A DNA stretch of 64,000 nt, taken from Spongiibacter sp. IMCC21906 (GTDB lineage: Bacteria; Pseudomonadota; Gammaproteobacteria; Pseudomonadales; Spongiibacteraceae). The notes under the pieces were generated by a model. That model did no database searches, was not told where the DNA came from, and saw only the letters and a list, made by a program, of their open reading frames with translations. This document shows, piece by piece, positions 36,326 through 44,712 of this stretch (positions within the stretch are counted from its first letter, which is position 1; every line of letters begins with the position of its first letter). The DNA lies in NCBI RefSeq assembly GCF_001010805.1, contig NZ_CP011477.1, positions 2,123,001-2,187,000 on the forward strand, read 5' to 3'. A program made the position numbers and the translations under genes.

Positions 36326-37678
36326 ATGTCTGAAAATGTATACGATTTATTTGTGATTGGCGCGGGTTCTGGCGGTGTTCGCGCTGGCCGTATGGCTGCC
36401 GGTTTTGGCGCCAAAGTGGCAGTGGCCGAGTCACGTTATTTGGGTGGCACCTGCGTGAATGTCGGCTGCGTGCCTAAAAAGTTGTTTAGTTATGCAGCCC
36501 ACTATGGCGAAGGCTTTCACGATGCCCAAGGTTTTGGTTGGCGCAGCGAGGCGCCACACTTCGATTGGCCAACGCTGCGAGACAACAAGACCAAAGAAAT
36601 TGAACGACTCAACGGCATTTATCAACGCTTGTTAGAAAACGCCGGCGCCGAGATTATTCACGGGCATGCCTCCATTAAAGGCCCTGGCGAGGTACAGGTT
36701 GGCGAGACAACATACCGTGCCAAAAAAATCCTACTCGCGGTAGGTGGCTGGCCGTTTGTGCCGGATATTCCTGGCAAGGAACACGCTATTACCTCCAATG
36801 AGGTTTTTTATCTGGATACATTACCAAGCCATATGACCATTGTCGGTGGCGGCTATATTGCCACTGAATTTGCCAGCATCCTGCAGGGCTTGGGCGTGAA
36901 GATCACCCAAATATATCGCCGAGATTTATTCTTGCGAGGGTTTGATAGCGAACTTCGTCAGCAATTGGCAGACGAAATGACACAACGGGGTATTGAGTTA
37001 CTGTTCAACGAAAACGTCACCGCCATCGAACCTTCAGATGACGGTTATCGCTTAACATTAGAGAACGGCGGCAGCATGGAAACCGGCCTGGTGCTTTATG
37101 CAACTGGCCGTAAACCCGCCATAGATGGACTCGGCCTTAACAACACCAAGGTGAAGGTTGATAAAGGCGGATATATCGTCGCTGACCGTTTATTCCAAAC
37201 TGACGAACCCAATGTCTACGCTCTTGGCGATGCGACCGGTGGGGCAGAATTAACGCCAGTGGCCTTAGCCGAGGGCATGAGCCTGGCTCGGCGGCTGTTT
37301 GATAATGACAACCGGCCCCTGGATTATCATCTGATTCCCACGGCTATATTTTCCCAGCCGAATCTTGCCACTGTCGGTTTATCCGAAGATGCCTCAAAAG
37401 AGCAGGGGATAGATATCGCCGTTTATACGTCAAAATTCTCTCACCTGAAACACACTTTGAGTGGCAACCCCAGCAAAACCCTGCTGAAACTCATTGTGGA
37501 CAAACAGAGCGATAAAGTGATTGGCGCCCATATGCTGGGAGACGAGGCCGGAGAAATTATTCAGGGCTTGGCCGTTGCTATTAAGGCGGGTGCAACGAAA
37601 GCGGATTTTGACAGCACCATTGGCATTCATCCCACGGTGGCAGAAGAATTTGTCACTATGCGTGAACCTAGCCGCTAA
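36326..37678 (+). CDS. gor: Glutathione-disulfide reductase
   Basis: A 450-residue NADPH-dependent flavoprotein that regenerates glutathione. The FAD motif is GAGSGGVRAGRMAA, the redox disulfide is in GGTCVNVGCVPKKLF, the NADPH motif is VGGGYIATEFASIL and the interface histidine-glutamate pair is in IGIHPTVAEEF. The ORF extends to 36290. The ATG at 36326 has a well-placed AGAAGGAA and starts the conserved SENVYDLFVIG. Residues around GIDLLF and the NADPH site fit Gor better than lipoamide or mercuric reductase. Confidence 0.93.
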   Translation: MSENVYDLFVIGAGSGGVRAGRMAAGFGAKVAVAESRYLGGTCVNVGCVPKKLFSYAAHYGEGFHDAQGFGWRSEAPHFDWPTLRDNKTKEIERLNGIYQRLLENAGAEIIHGHASIKGPGEVQVGETTYRAKKILLAVGGWPFVPDIPGKEHAITSNEVFYLDTLPSHMTIVGGGYIATEFASILQGLGVKITQIYRRDLFLRGFDSELRQQLADEMTQRGIELLFNENVTAIEPSDDGYRLTLENGGSMETGLVLYATGRKPAIDGLGLNNTKVKVDKGGYIVADRLFQTDEPNVYALGDATGGAELTPVALAEGMSLARRLFDNDNRPLDYHLIPTAIFSQPNLATVGLSEDASKEQGIDIAVYTSKFSHLKHTLSGNPSKTLLKLIVDKQSDKVIGAHMLGDEAGEIIQGLAVAIKAGATKADFDSTIGIHPTVAEEFVTMREPSR

Positions 37679-37709
37679 ACCCTATCCCGGCAGAAACGCA
37701 TAATACGGA

Positions 37710-37754
37710 AACCAAAAAGGCCTCGATGTTTTCGACATCGAGGCCTTTTTGGTT
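37710..37754. terminator. Strong bidirectional terminator between gor and prc
   Basis: Perfect 20-base arms (37710-37729 and 37735-37754) are separated by a five-base loop. GC-rich stem cores are flanked by A5 and T5 runs, so it can terminate both convergent transcripts. Confidence 0.92.
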
Positions 37755-37770
37755 AACAACAGAGTTCTTT

Positions 37771-39909
37771 TTAACTTCCTTTAGCTAAGCGCTCGGGCTT
37801 AAAAAAGGGAATGGCATCAACCAAGATATGGCTGGCTTCTACCGCCATGGGGTCAGGGTCTTTGTCCTCTTTATCTTCATCGGCAGTTTCGTCGTTGTTG
37901 ACTTCTTGCTCGACACCATCTTCTGCCATTGCCAACTCGTCAGATTTCTCCTCGTCTTCTTCAAGCTTTTCCAAGGGCTCTTCACCCTTGGCAATGCGGC
38001 GACGGTTTTCCATTGCCAAGCGTAAAGCTTTTTGCTCTTCCCGTTCTGTCTTACGGGTTTCCATATTCAAAGATAAGGTTTTGCGATTACGCAGCTCTTC
38101 AATCAAGGATATCTGCTCTTGCAAGAAGATAAACTCTGGGTCTTTGGCAATGCGCTTATCGTGCTTAGATTGCAGTTTTGGCAACGCGCTTTTTAAGTCA
38201 AAGTAATAGTTATGCCGGGCCGAGGCAATTCTGTCCCACGTCATAGCGTTATCTAAAATGCTTTCGCCAATTTCGTCTTTGTCATAAATAGGCGGAAAGG
38301 CAATATCTGGGATAACGCCGCGATTTTGAGTGCTGTCACCAGAAACCCGATAGAACTTTGATTCGGTCAGCTTAAGTTGACCATGGCTCAAGGGGTTTAC
38401 TGACTGTACCGTTCCCTTACCAAAAGATTGGGTGCCCAGTACGATACCGCGCTGATAGTCTTGAATTGCACCGGCAAAAATTTCAGAAGCAGAGGCGCTC
38501 ATTCGGTTAATCAACACCCCTAACGGCCCTGAATAATATGGCGAACTACGGCGTTTTCCTTCACGGATAACCCGCGCACTGGAGTGACGGATTTGTACCG
38601 TTGGACCTGATTCGATAAACAAACCTACTAATGCGTTAGCTTCAGCCAGAGACCCGCCACCATTATTGCGCAGATCAATGACGATGCCTTCAGCACCTTT
38701 ATTCAGCAAATCCTCAAGAATTTCGCTGACGTCACGAGTCGTGCTGCGGTAGTTAAGATCACCCATGCGAAAAGCTTCAAAGTCTAAGTAAAACGCGGGG
38801 ACATCAATGACACCGATCTTCCGGGTTTCTTTATTTTCATCCGTAAGCTCAATAATCTCGCCTTTGGCGCTTTGCTCTTCGAGTTTGACCTCATTGCGCT
38901 CAATAACGATCTCAGTGCGCTCTTCTTCACTTTGGGCAACAGCCGGAATCACTTCCAATCTGACAATAGAGCCCGCAGGGCCGCGGATCAGATCGACAAC
39001 GTCATCTAGACGCCAACCAATAACATCCTGCATTTCACCTTTTTCACCCTCGGCGACACCTACAATGCGATCAGAGGGGTGCAATTCGCCCTGCTTATCG
39101 GCGGGGCCTGCGGCAACCAGACGAACGATTTTGGTATAGTCGTCCTCCATTTGCAGCACAGCGCCGATGCCTTCGAGCTTAAGGCTCATATTGATTTGAA
39201 AGTTTTCAGACCCGCGAGGAGAGAAGTAGTCTGTGTGCGGGTCATAAAGCGAACCAACCGCATTGGCATAGCTTTGGAAGACGTCTTCGGCTTCAATTTG
39301 ATTTAAACGCTTAAGCTGGTTTTTAAAACGCTTAGTCAAAAGCTCAATGATTTCATCGTCATCTTTATCAGCCAGTTTTAAACTTAAAACGCGATTCTTT
39401 ACCTGTTTGTGCCAAATTTCATCGGCGGCTTTCCTGGATTTGGGCCAGGGGCTTTCTGACCGTTCCAGTACGATGACTTCGTCCTTTTTAAAATCGAAGC
39501 CTTTCACTAACTTGGGCATTTCAGCGATCGTTTTTTCTAACTGCGTGGTAATCCGCTCTAAATAGCGATCAAAAATGATAAAACCAGCGCTCAATTTGCC
39601 GTCTTTTAACTGATTATCCAGCTGGTCCCGGTATTTTTGAAAGTCATCAATATCGCTTTGCAAAAAATGCTGACGATTGGGGTCAAGGTCCGTCAGGTAG
39701 GCATCCAGTAGTTTTTCAGAAAAGTCATCATTTACATCTAATTTGACGTAGTGACGGCTTTCTAGCTGCTTAATGATCTCAGAAATGGCTTTTTCGTGGG
39801 AAGACTCAGCAGTGAGCGCCTGTACATTGATGGCAACACAGGCACTTGCAAAAATCAGTGCTAAGGTCGCAAAGCGGAGAGGCAATTTAGACAAAAGAAG
39901 ACAAAACAC
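37771..39909 (-). CDS. prc: Tail-specific (C-terminal processing) periplasmic protease Prc
   Basis: A 712-residue S41-family protease. The N-terminal signal segment is RFATLALIFASACVAINVQA, and an N-terminal helical domain follows. A PDZ domain sits around residues 235-330. The catalytic serine is in RMSASASEIFAGAI, with the lysine in GTQSFGKGTVQ. The C-terminal DUF3340-like region is acidic and rich in Glu and Asp (residues 640-695). The start is a GTG at 39909. It trims C-termini of lipoproteins and cell-wall hydrolases in relatives. Confidence 0.95.
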   Translation of the reverse strand: MFCLLLSKLPLRFATLALIFASACVAINVQALTAESSHEKAISEIIKQLESRHYVKLDVNDDFSEKLLDAYLTDLDPNRQHFLQSDIDDFQKYRDQLDNQLKDGKLSAGFIIFDRYLERITTQLEKTIAEMPKLVKGFDFKKDEVIVLERSESPWPKSRKAADEIWHKQVKNRVLSLKLADKDDDEIIELLTKRFKNQLKRLNQIEAEDVFQSYANAVGSLYDPHTDYFSPRGSENFQINMSLKLEGIGAVLQMEDDYTKIVRLVAAGPADKQGELHPSDRIVGVAEGEKGEMQDVIGWRLDDVVDLIRGPAGSIVRLEVIPAVAQSEEERTEIVIERNEVKLEEQSAKGEIIELTDENKETRKIGVIDVPAFYLDFEAFRMGDLNYRSTTRDVSEILEDLLNKGAEGIVIDLRNNGGGSLAEANALVGLFIESGPTVQIRHSSARVIREGKRRSSPYYSGPLGVLINRMSASASEIFAGAIQDYQRGIVLGTQSFGKGTVQSVNPLSHGQLKLTESKFYRVSGDSTQNRGVIPDIAFPPIYDKDEIGESILDNAMTWDRIASARHNYYFDLKSALPKLQSKHDKRIAKDPEFIFLQEQISLIEELRNRKTLSLNMETRKTEREEQKALRLAMENRRRIAKGEEPLEKLEEDEEKSDELAMAEDGVEQEVNNDETADEDKEDKDPDPMAVEASHILVDAIPFFKPERLAKGS

Positions 39910-40088
39910 AGAGTGATGATCCTATAATTTTAATTTAACAGGCTAATACTACACTGCAGCCCTAACAAGTACACTGACCACAAAGGCAATTATGCGGTTC
40001 CCTAACGGTGTGAATAAAGCAACATTTTCACAGAATAGGGTAGAGCGTTACACTGACCTATATTACACCTCACTTCAGGAAGCCGAAT

Positions 40089-40460
40089 ATGAGTAAAAAC
40101 CCCAAAATTCAGCTTGTTGAGCAATTTATACAAGCGCTATGCGACCACAATCTGGACGCTATAGATGAGTTATACGCAGAAAACGCCACGTTGTGCGATC
40201 CCACTGCACAATCAACGATTGAAGGCAAAGCAGATATTCTCAAATTTTATAAAACGGGCTTTGATGCAGGCTTATCAGCACGTTTAACAGGCCCTGTACG
40301 GGTTAGTGGCGATAGTGCTGCGTTTCCGGCTACCATTGAGTTAAACCCCGGCAACGGTGAGATGCGCATTGAACTGATTGATGTCCTTCGTTTTGATGAA
40401 AAGCAAAAAATCAACTCACTGATCGCGTATTGGGGCCCAGAAAACACCAGTACGCCCTAA
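40089..40460 (+). CDS. Steroid delta-isomerase/SnoaL-like (NTF2 fold) protein
   Basis: A 123-residue alpha+beta-barrel protein of the NTF2-like superfamily. The C-terminal stretch ELIDVLRFDEKQKINSLIAYWGPENTS matches the end of bacterial ketosteroid isomerases, and LYAENATLCDPT matches their first helix-strand. Relatives shift steroid double bonds, but many SnoaL-like proteins have other roles, so the activity is not certain. It is the last gene before the mobile region. Confidence 0.75.
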   Translation: MSKNPKIQLVEQFIQALCDHNLDAIDELYAENATLCDPTAQSTIEGKADILKFYKTGFDAGLSARLTGPVRVSGDSAAFPATIELNPGNGEMRIELIDVLRFDEKQKINSLIAYWGPENTSTP

Positions 40461-40590
40461 GATCGCTTCATAGCATATTATTGCCCGTTTATCTCACGGT
40501 TTATTGATGGTTCGGTAAAATTGGATAAACGCCGTGTGAAATACGGTTCAGTTATCGCTTGGCAACTGGACCTGTACAGCAGTGCCTCCA

Positions 40591-41619
40591 CTAATTTACT
40601 TTTCGCGTTTTACCACTTTCGGCCCGAATACGATTCTCTGTTTGCACATAAATCGTGTCGGTTGTTGCCATGCTGGAGTGACCCAAGTCTTCCGACAAGT
40701 CCTTTAATGCCCGGCCGCGTTCGATTTCCATGCTGGCGCCGGTGTGGCGCAACCAATGTGTTGATGCCTCTTTGAGCTTACGCGCTTTGTCTTCGCCTTC
40801 TGCGTCGCGCATTTTTTCGTAAGCTCTATCAAATACCTCTTGCACAATGCGAGTTAATTGCCGGGCTGTCATGCCGCCTTGACCACGAATTTTTTCGACA
40901 ATAGGAGCGTTTTCGCCAGGCGAGGGGAGAGGACTTAAACCCCGATAACTGCGATAACGTTTGAGATAAGGAATAAAACTGTTGGGAACGGTAATATCCC
41001 GCAATTTGCGGCCTTTCCCATATATCTTTAACCACCAGTTACTGTCTGAATCTTCCCAAAAATGCCCCATAACCGGCGACCAATTGCTGCGCTCAGACAA
41101 TTCAGATATGCGTAAAAACAGCGTTTTTAAAGCACAAATAATAAATAAACTACGCTCAAAAAGATGATCTTCTTCGGTCAAGGCAACAGTCACGTTATAG
41201 ACATACTGCCACTGGGATTCGGTCAGACGACGAACTTCCTTAACCTGAGAATCTTTAATAAAGTGTCGGCAATCTGTTTTTGCGATCTGGGCTGGATTGC
41301 CATACAGATATTCTTCATTCATCAAATACTTATAAAAAGCGATAAGTGCGGTGAACGTGGCGGTTAATGTTTGCTGAGACGGTTTGTATTTTTTCTTATC
41401 GGGTGGCGTGTCGCTTTTGACTGTATTTTTGGCTAGTTTCAGCTTGAATGGCGCCCAATCTTTATTTTGCACATAGCTGCCATTGATGTACTGAAATTTT
41501 TCATGGTTTGCCAAGCAAATCCACGTTACCGGTGGCTGCCAGCAGAAATCCGCATAATCCAAAATATCCGACTTGCGAAGTTGATCCATAGGTTTTTGCT
41601 TAAAAAGATAAAGCCACAA
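40591..41619 (-). CDS. Large tyrosine recombinase 'A', 5'-truncated at a 47 bp repeat
   Basis: A phage-integrase-family protein with an intact catalytic set: R in TLFLRISELSE, HxxR in HWLRHTGAS, H in LGHSSMATT and the nucleophile in TIYVQTENR. The listed start is an internal TTG that omits the SAM-like arm. The reading frame stays open upstream to 41835 and encodes a stretch homologous to recombinase B (QLKDF...SGETWW...HWGQEFL) with no ATG, GTG or TTG before it. Homology to B stops exactly where the 47 bp repeat begins (41793). The original 5' end has therefore been replaced, and the gene may be inactive or start at a weak codon. Confidence 0.8.
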   Translation of the reverse strand: MWLYLFKQKPMDQLRKSDILDYADFCWQPPVTWICLANHEKFQYINGSYVQNKDWAPFKLKLAKNTVKSDTPPDKKKYKPSQQTLTATFTALIAFYKYLMNEEYLYGNPAQIAKTDCRHFIKDSQVKEVRRLTESQWQYVYNVTVALTEEDHLFERSLFIICALKTLFLRISELSERSNWSPVMGHFWEDSDSNWWLKIYGKGRKLRDITVPNSFIPYLKRYRSYRGLSPLPSPGENAPIVEKIRGQGGMTARQLTRIVQEVFDRAYEKMRDAEGEDKARKLKEASTHWLRHTGASMEIERGRALKDLSEDLGHSSMATTDTIYVQTENRIRAESGKTRKVN

Positions 41620-41792
41620 TAGAAAACGCTCGGTTTCGTTACGAAAACGCGAGAAAGTATGTACCGACTTATTGCGACCAATGTAATGCAGAAACTCCTG
41701 ACCCCAGTGCCAATGCTGTAGCCACCACGTTTCGCCGGACGTCAGAAACGAATGTAATTCTGAATAAGCATCAAAGCGAAAATCTTTAAGCT

Positions 41793-41839
41793 GGGTGATT
41801 GACTGTATTGGGGTGAATCGACCGATGCTTCTAAGTTAA
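41793..41839. repeat. 47 bp direct repeat, left copy
   Basis: This copy is identical over 47 bases to 47830-47876, in the same orientation, 6,037 bases apart. It begins GGGTGATTGACTG and ends TTCTAAGTTAA. Outside the repeat the two flanks differ on both sides. It marks the left edge of the segment carrying the DRT3 genes and forms the broken 5' end of recombinase A. Confidence 0.95.
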
Positions 41840-42398
41840 GGTATTGATTATATTGGTAATTCATGAAACTTTTGTATAAGTATGAGGTGCAAGTTGCACA
41901 AAACTTGGTTGTAGAAATATAGGTTATCTTTTTTATAAGCTTGGGTTGCTGATGATTGAAGAGTGAAACTCTTGATAGATTGGATAACTAACTGAAATTA
42001 AAAAACAAATAATTTCGTTTTGTACATGTGATAACTCCAAGCGGTAGTAAGAGCGGTACCTTAGGGTCACCCTCCAGCAGGCCCATAGAGGAGCTCACTG
42101 TAGTTATGTAACGTGGCAATAAACATATTCTTCCAAAGCGCTGCTCATGGCAATCACTGCCAACGCTCAATTATTTCCAGGTTGGGACTAAGTAGGGCAC
42201 TAAGGACTCGGCCGCAACTAAGAGATGGACTGCGATATTCAACTTGTTTTCACATTAATTAAAAGAGCCGGATTTGCACCATTAATACCTATTTCGGTGC
42301 ACCTGACTGCAGCGCGTTTTTCCTCGACTATTGCGGCTTGCAACGCCCAAAACCTGAGCGTATAAAGGTAACTAATATGCACCAGGGATTTAGGTGAA
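41840..42398. other. Non-coding segment between left repeat and disrupted integrase
   Basis: About 560 bases with no supportable gene. The first 190 bases are AT-rich and contain a small inverted repeat GTGCAA-G-TTGCAC (41887-41899). They also contain a 26-base stretch (42001-42026) that matches 22 of 26 bases upstream of the Tn3-like transposase. After about 42030 the composition becomes more balanced, and the boundary may be an old junction. Confidence 0.6.
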
Positions 42399-43131
42399 AT
42401 GGTACGGATTCAGGACAGCAGCGGGGCATTTCCCGCATCCCGGCCAAAACGACTCTTCTACCCGAACGAGCCGCGACTCGATACGTTCCCAATTCAGCAT
42501 GTGCAAATCGACTGGCAGCGGCTCATGGCCAAGCGCGAACTCGTGTTGGATACCGTCGACGCGATCCGCCTACTTGCTTAAGCCCGAAGTCCTAGGCCTG
42601 CTCGACGCCGAAAAGCACCCAACTTACCGCCTGATCCTTGGCCTCATGTGGACAACCGGCGCTCGGATCTCAGAGGTCCTAGCGATCACTCCCAGTCACT
42701 TCATCGATGACGGCTACGATTTTATGGTGGTGCTGCGCACACTTAAACAGCGGTCGGGGAGACCGACTAATGTACAACTCGCCCGTAGCCCAAAGCGGGC
42801 CGTGCCCATCATTGACCCGATGCTTCAAGATCGCATACAAAGCTACCTGTACGCGGGACATTTTAGGAAGGACGAGTGGATCTTCACCATGGCGCGCCAG
42901 ACGGTGAACCGGCATATCCACAATTTGGTGGAAAGAGTAGGGGGCGCGCCGACCCCTATTAGCTGCCATACCTTTCGGCACAGCTTCGCGATTCACCTGC
43001 TGCTACACGGACGGCCGCTGAAGATCGTCAGCCAGCTCCTCGGGCACAAATCGATCGAAAGCACGGAAATCTTCACCAATGTGCTCACCGCCGATGGAGG
43101 GCATTTTTTGGACGGGATAGATTTTCATTGA
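42399..43131 (+). pseudogene. Frameshifted plasmid-type tyrosine recombinase lacking the catalytic tyrosine
   Basis: The N-terminal 60 residues (MVRIQDSSGAFPASRPKRLF...) read in one frame from 42399 to a stop at 42581. The rest (LLKPEVLGLLDAEKHP... to HFLDGIDFH) reads in another, so a small insertion or deletion lies near 42575-42582. The family is the compact integrase common on Pseudomonas and Acinetobacter plasmids. R (GARISEVL), HxxR (HTFRHSF) and H (LLGHKS) remain. The nucleophile position, normally STEIYTNV in this family from memory, reads STEIFTNV with TTC at 43072-43074. Two independent lesions mean the gene is dead. Confidence 0.85.
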
Positions 43132-43141
43132 TGGACGACTT

Positions 43142-43174
43142 TCGCCCCGTTGCTGACCTCCAAGGGTGGGGCGA
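43142..43174. other. Hairpin between the dead integrase and drt3a
   Basis: TCGCCCC (43142-43148) pairs with GGGGCGA (43168-43174), and ACC/GGT can extend the stem inward. There is no T-run, so it is not a standard terminator. It could be a processing or attenuation element in the leader of the drt3 genes. The remaining 190 bases up to drt3a hold no convincing promoter. Confidence 0.4.
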
Positions 43175-43365
43175 TAAACGTCTGCTATTGAGCGAACGGC
43201 AGAAAGGTCGCGAAAGCGGACTTTTCTATAGGAAAAAAGCAAGACTTGATATTGGAGGCTGATATATTTTCGTAAATGTATTTGCCTCACTATGTTACCG
43301 AAAAAGCGGGGCGTACAGTATCGAGCTTGGCCACGAACTGAATCAAATGGAATGAATCGCCAGTA

Positions 43366-44712
43366 ATGCTAGATCAAATGTTCACAGCAGAGAACTTTCG
43401 TCACATCTATGATGCCGAGAATCGTAAAGGGCTCGATTTGGCGAGCCGTTACTTTCCGTCGCTTAAATCGCACACTCTCGCGGTTCGCGATAAGATGAAG
43501 GACATTCGCGAACACCGCGCGGCCGAACCGACCATGGCGGCCGAGGTGTTCGAGGCGAGACTACTTGAGCTGAAGGCTGAACTTACCGAGTTGAAGGCGG
43601 CCAAATCTGCCGCTGTCGATGACCTCATGGATGACATCAGTCAAAAGGTTCTTAAACCGAACTTCAAGATCGATCTTTCCCAAAAAACCGGACCAAAGGG
43701 GAAGCCTGTTTTCTGCATAGATGCAGAGCCTGAAACCTTCTTCGTTATCAAGCAGCTCCAGCGTAATATCCATCGCATTTACGGTGTCAAACAGGCTAAC
43801 CGTCACGACTTGGTCTGCCAGCTTCGCGACATACTCGGCAGCAAGTTTCCTTTCGAACTTGTTCGCACCGATATATCGTCATTTTATGAGAGTATCGACC
43901 GCAAGCGCTTGATCGAAAAGCTGGATCGTGACCAGTTGTTGAGCCCCGCTTCAAAAAAATACATCAAGCAGGTGCTGGATTCATATGGTGTTATCTCCGG
44001 CACCACGACTGGCATTCCTCGGGGTGTTGGTATAAGCGCATATCTGGCGGAGCTGTATCTAAGAGCTGTAGACAAAAAAATCCGGGCGATCCCCGGCTTG
44101 GTCCTATATTGCCGGTTTGTCGATGATATCGTAGCTGTATTTGCTCGACCACCAATAGGCAAAGACCTTGGCTCGTTCAAGGACATGATCATTGCGATCT
44201 TCGGCGATAGTGGGCTTACGCATAACGCCGTCAAAACCCTGGAGTTCAAGTTAGACGACACCGATACGAAGAAGTTTGAATATCTGGGATATCGCTTCCT
44301 CCTCAGCCCGGGGAAATTTGAAATCAGCCCCAGTGCAGCCAAGGTGGCTAAATACCGTGCACGGATGGATGCCGCGTTCGTGGACTATTGGCGAGAGAGG
44401 CCGGTTAACCCAAAGAAGGCATTCAGAAAGCTAATAGGCCGTATAAAGTTTCTGACGGGCAACACCCGTCTTTCTAACAGCAAGTCATGCGCGGTTACTG
44501 GAATCTACTTCAACAATTCGATCGTGACAAACTTGTCTAGCTTGGAACTGCTCGATAAGCGGCTCAAGACCCGTATCAATGAACTGAAGCGGCCCAGCCT
44601 GCAAAAGCAGTTGAAAAAACTCAAGTTCACCACGGGCTTTGAGCAACGCCGGTATCATAATTTCAGTACGAGAGAGTTGCAGGTGATCGTGAGGGTCTGG
44701 AAACATGTCTAA
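43366..44712 (+). CDS. drt3a: Reverse transcriptase Drt3a of a DRT type 3 antiphage system (UG3 group)
   Basis: A 448-residue reverse transcriptase. RT motif A is RTDISSFYESID (about residue 168) and motif B is GIPRGVGISAYLAELYL (about 217). The catalytic motif C is YCRFVDDIVAVF (about 248), and motif E is EYLGYRF (about 304). The N-terminal 100 residues are helical and charged. There is no integrase, maturase or endonuclease domain, which argues against a group II intron or retroelement. It overlaps a second, unrelated RT gene by eight bases. That two-RT operon is the defining layout of DRT type 3. The ATG at 43366 lacks a strong ribosome binding site, and ATG 43378 is an alternative. Confidence 0.87.
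   Translation: MLDQMFTAENFRHIYDAENRKGLDLASRYFPSLKSHTLAVRDKMKDIREHRAAEPTMAAEVFEARLLELKAELTELKAAKSAAVDDLMDDISQKVLKPNFKIDLSQKTGPKGKPVFCIDAEPETFFVIKQLQRNIHRIYGVKQANRHDLVCQLRDILGSKFPFELVRTDISSFYESIDRKRLIEKLDRDQLLSPASKKYIKQVLDSYGVISGTTTGIPRGVGISAYLAELYLRAVDKKIRAIPGLVLYCRFVDDIVAVFARPPIGKDLGSFKDMIIAIFGDSGLTHNAVKTLEFKLDDTDTKKFEYLGYRFLLSPGKFEISPSAAKVAKYRARMDAAFVDYWRERPVNPKKAFRKLIGRIKFLTGNTRLSNSKSCAVTGIYFNNSIVTNLSSLELLDKRLKTRINELKRPSLQKQLKKLKFTTGFEQRRYHNFSTRELQVIVRVWKHV

Noticed and set aside
40521-40775. 84-residue plus-strand ORF
   Set aside because: It is antisense to the 3' end of recombinase A, whose protein sequence is strongly conserved with recombinase B.
43142-43365. Upstream gap considered as the site of the DRT3 RNA
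   Set aside because: It has one GC-rich hairpin but no alternating AC tract and no terminator. The region after drt3b has both.
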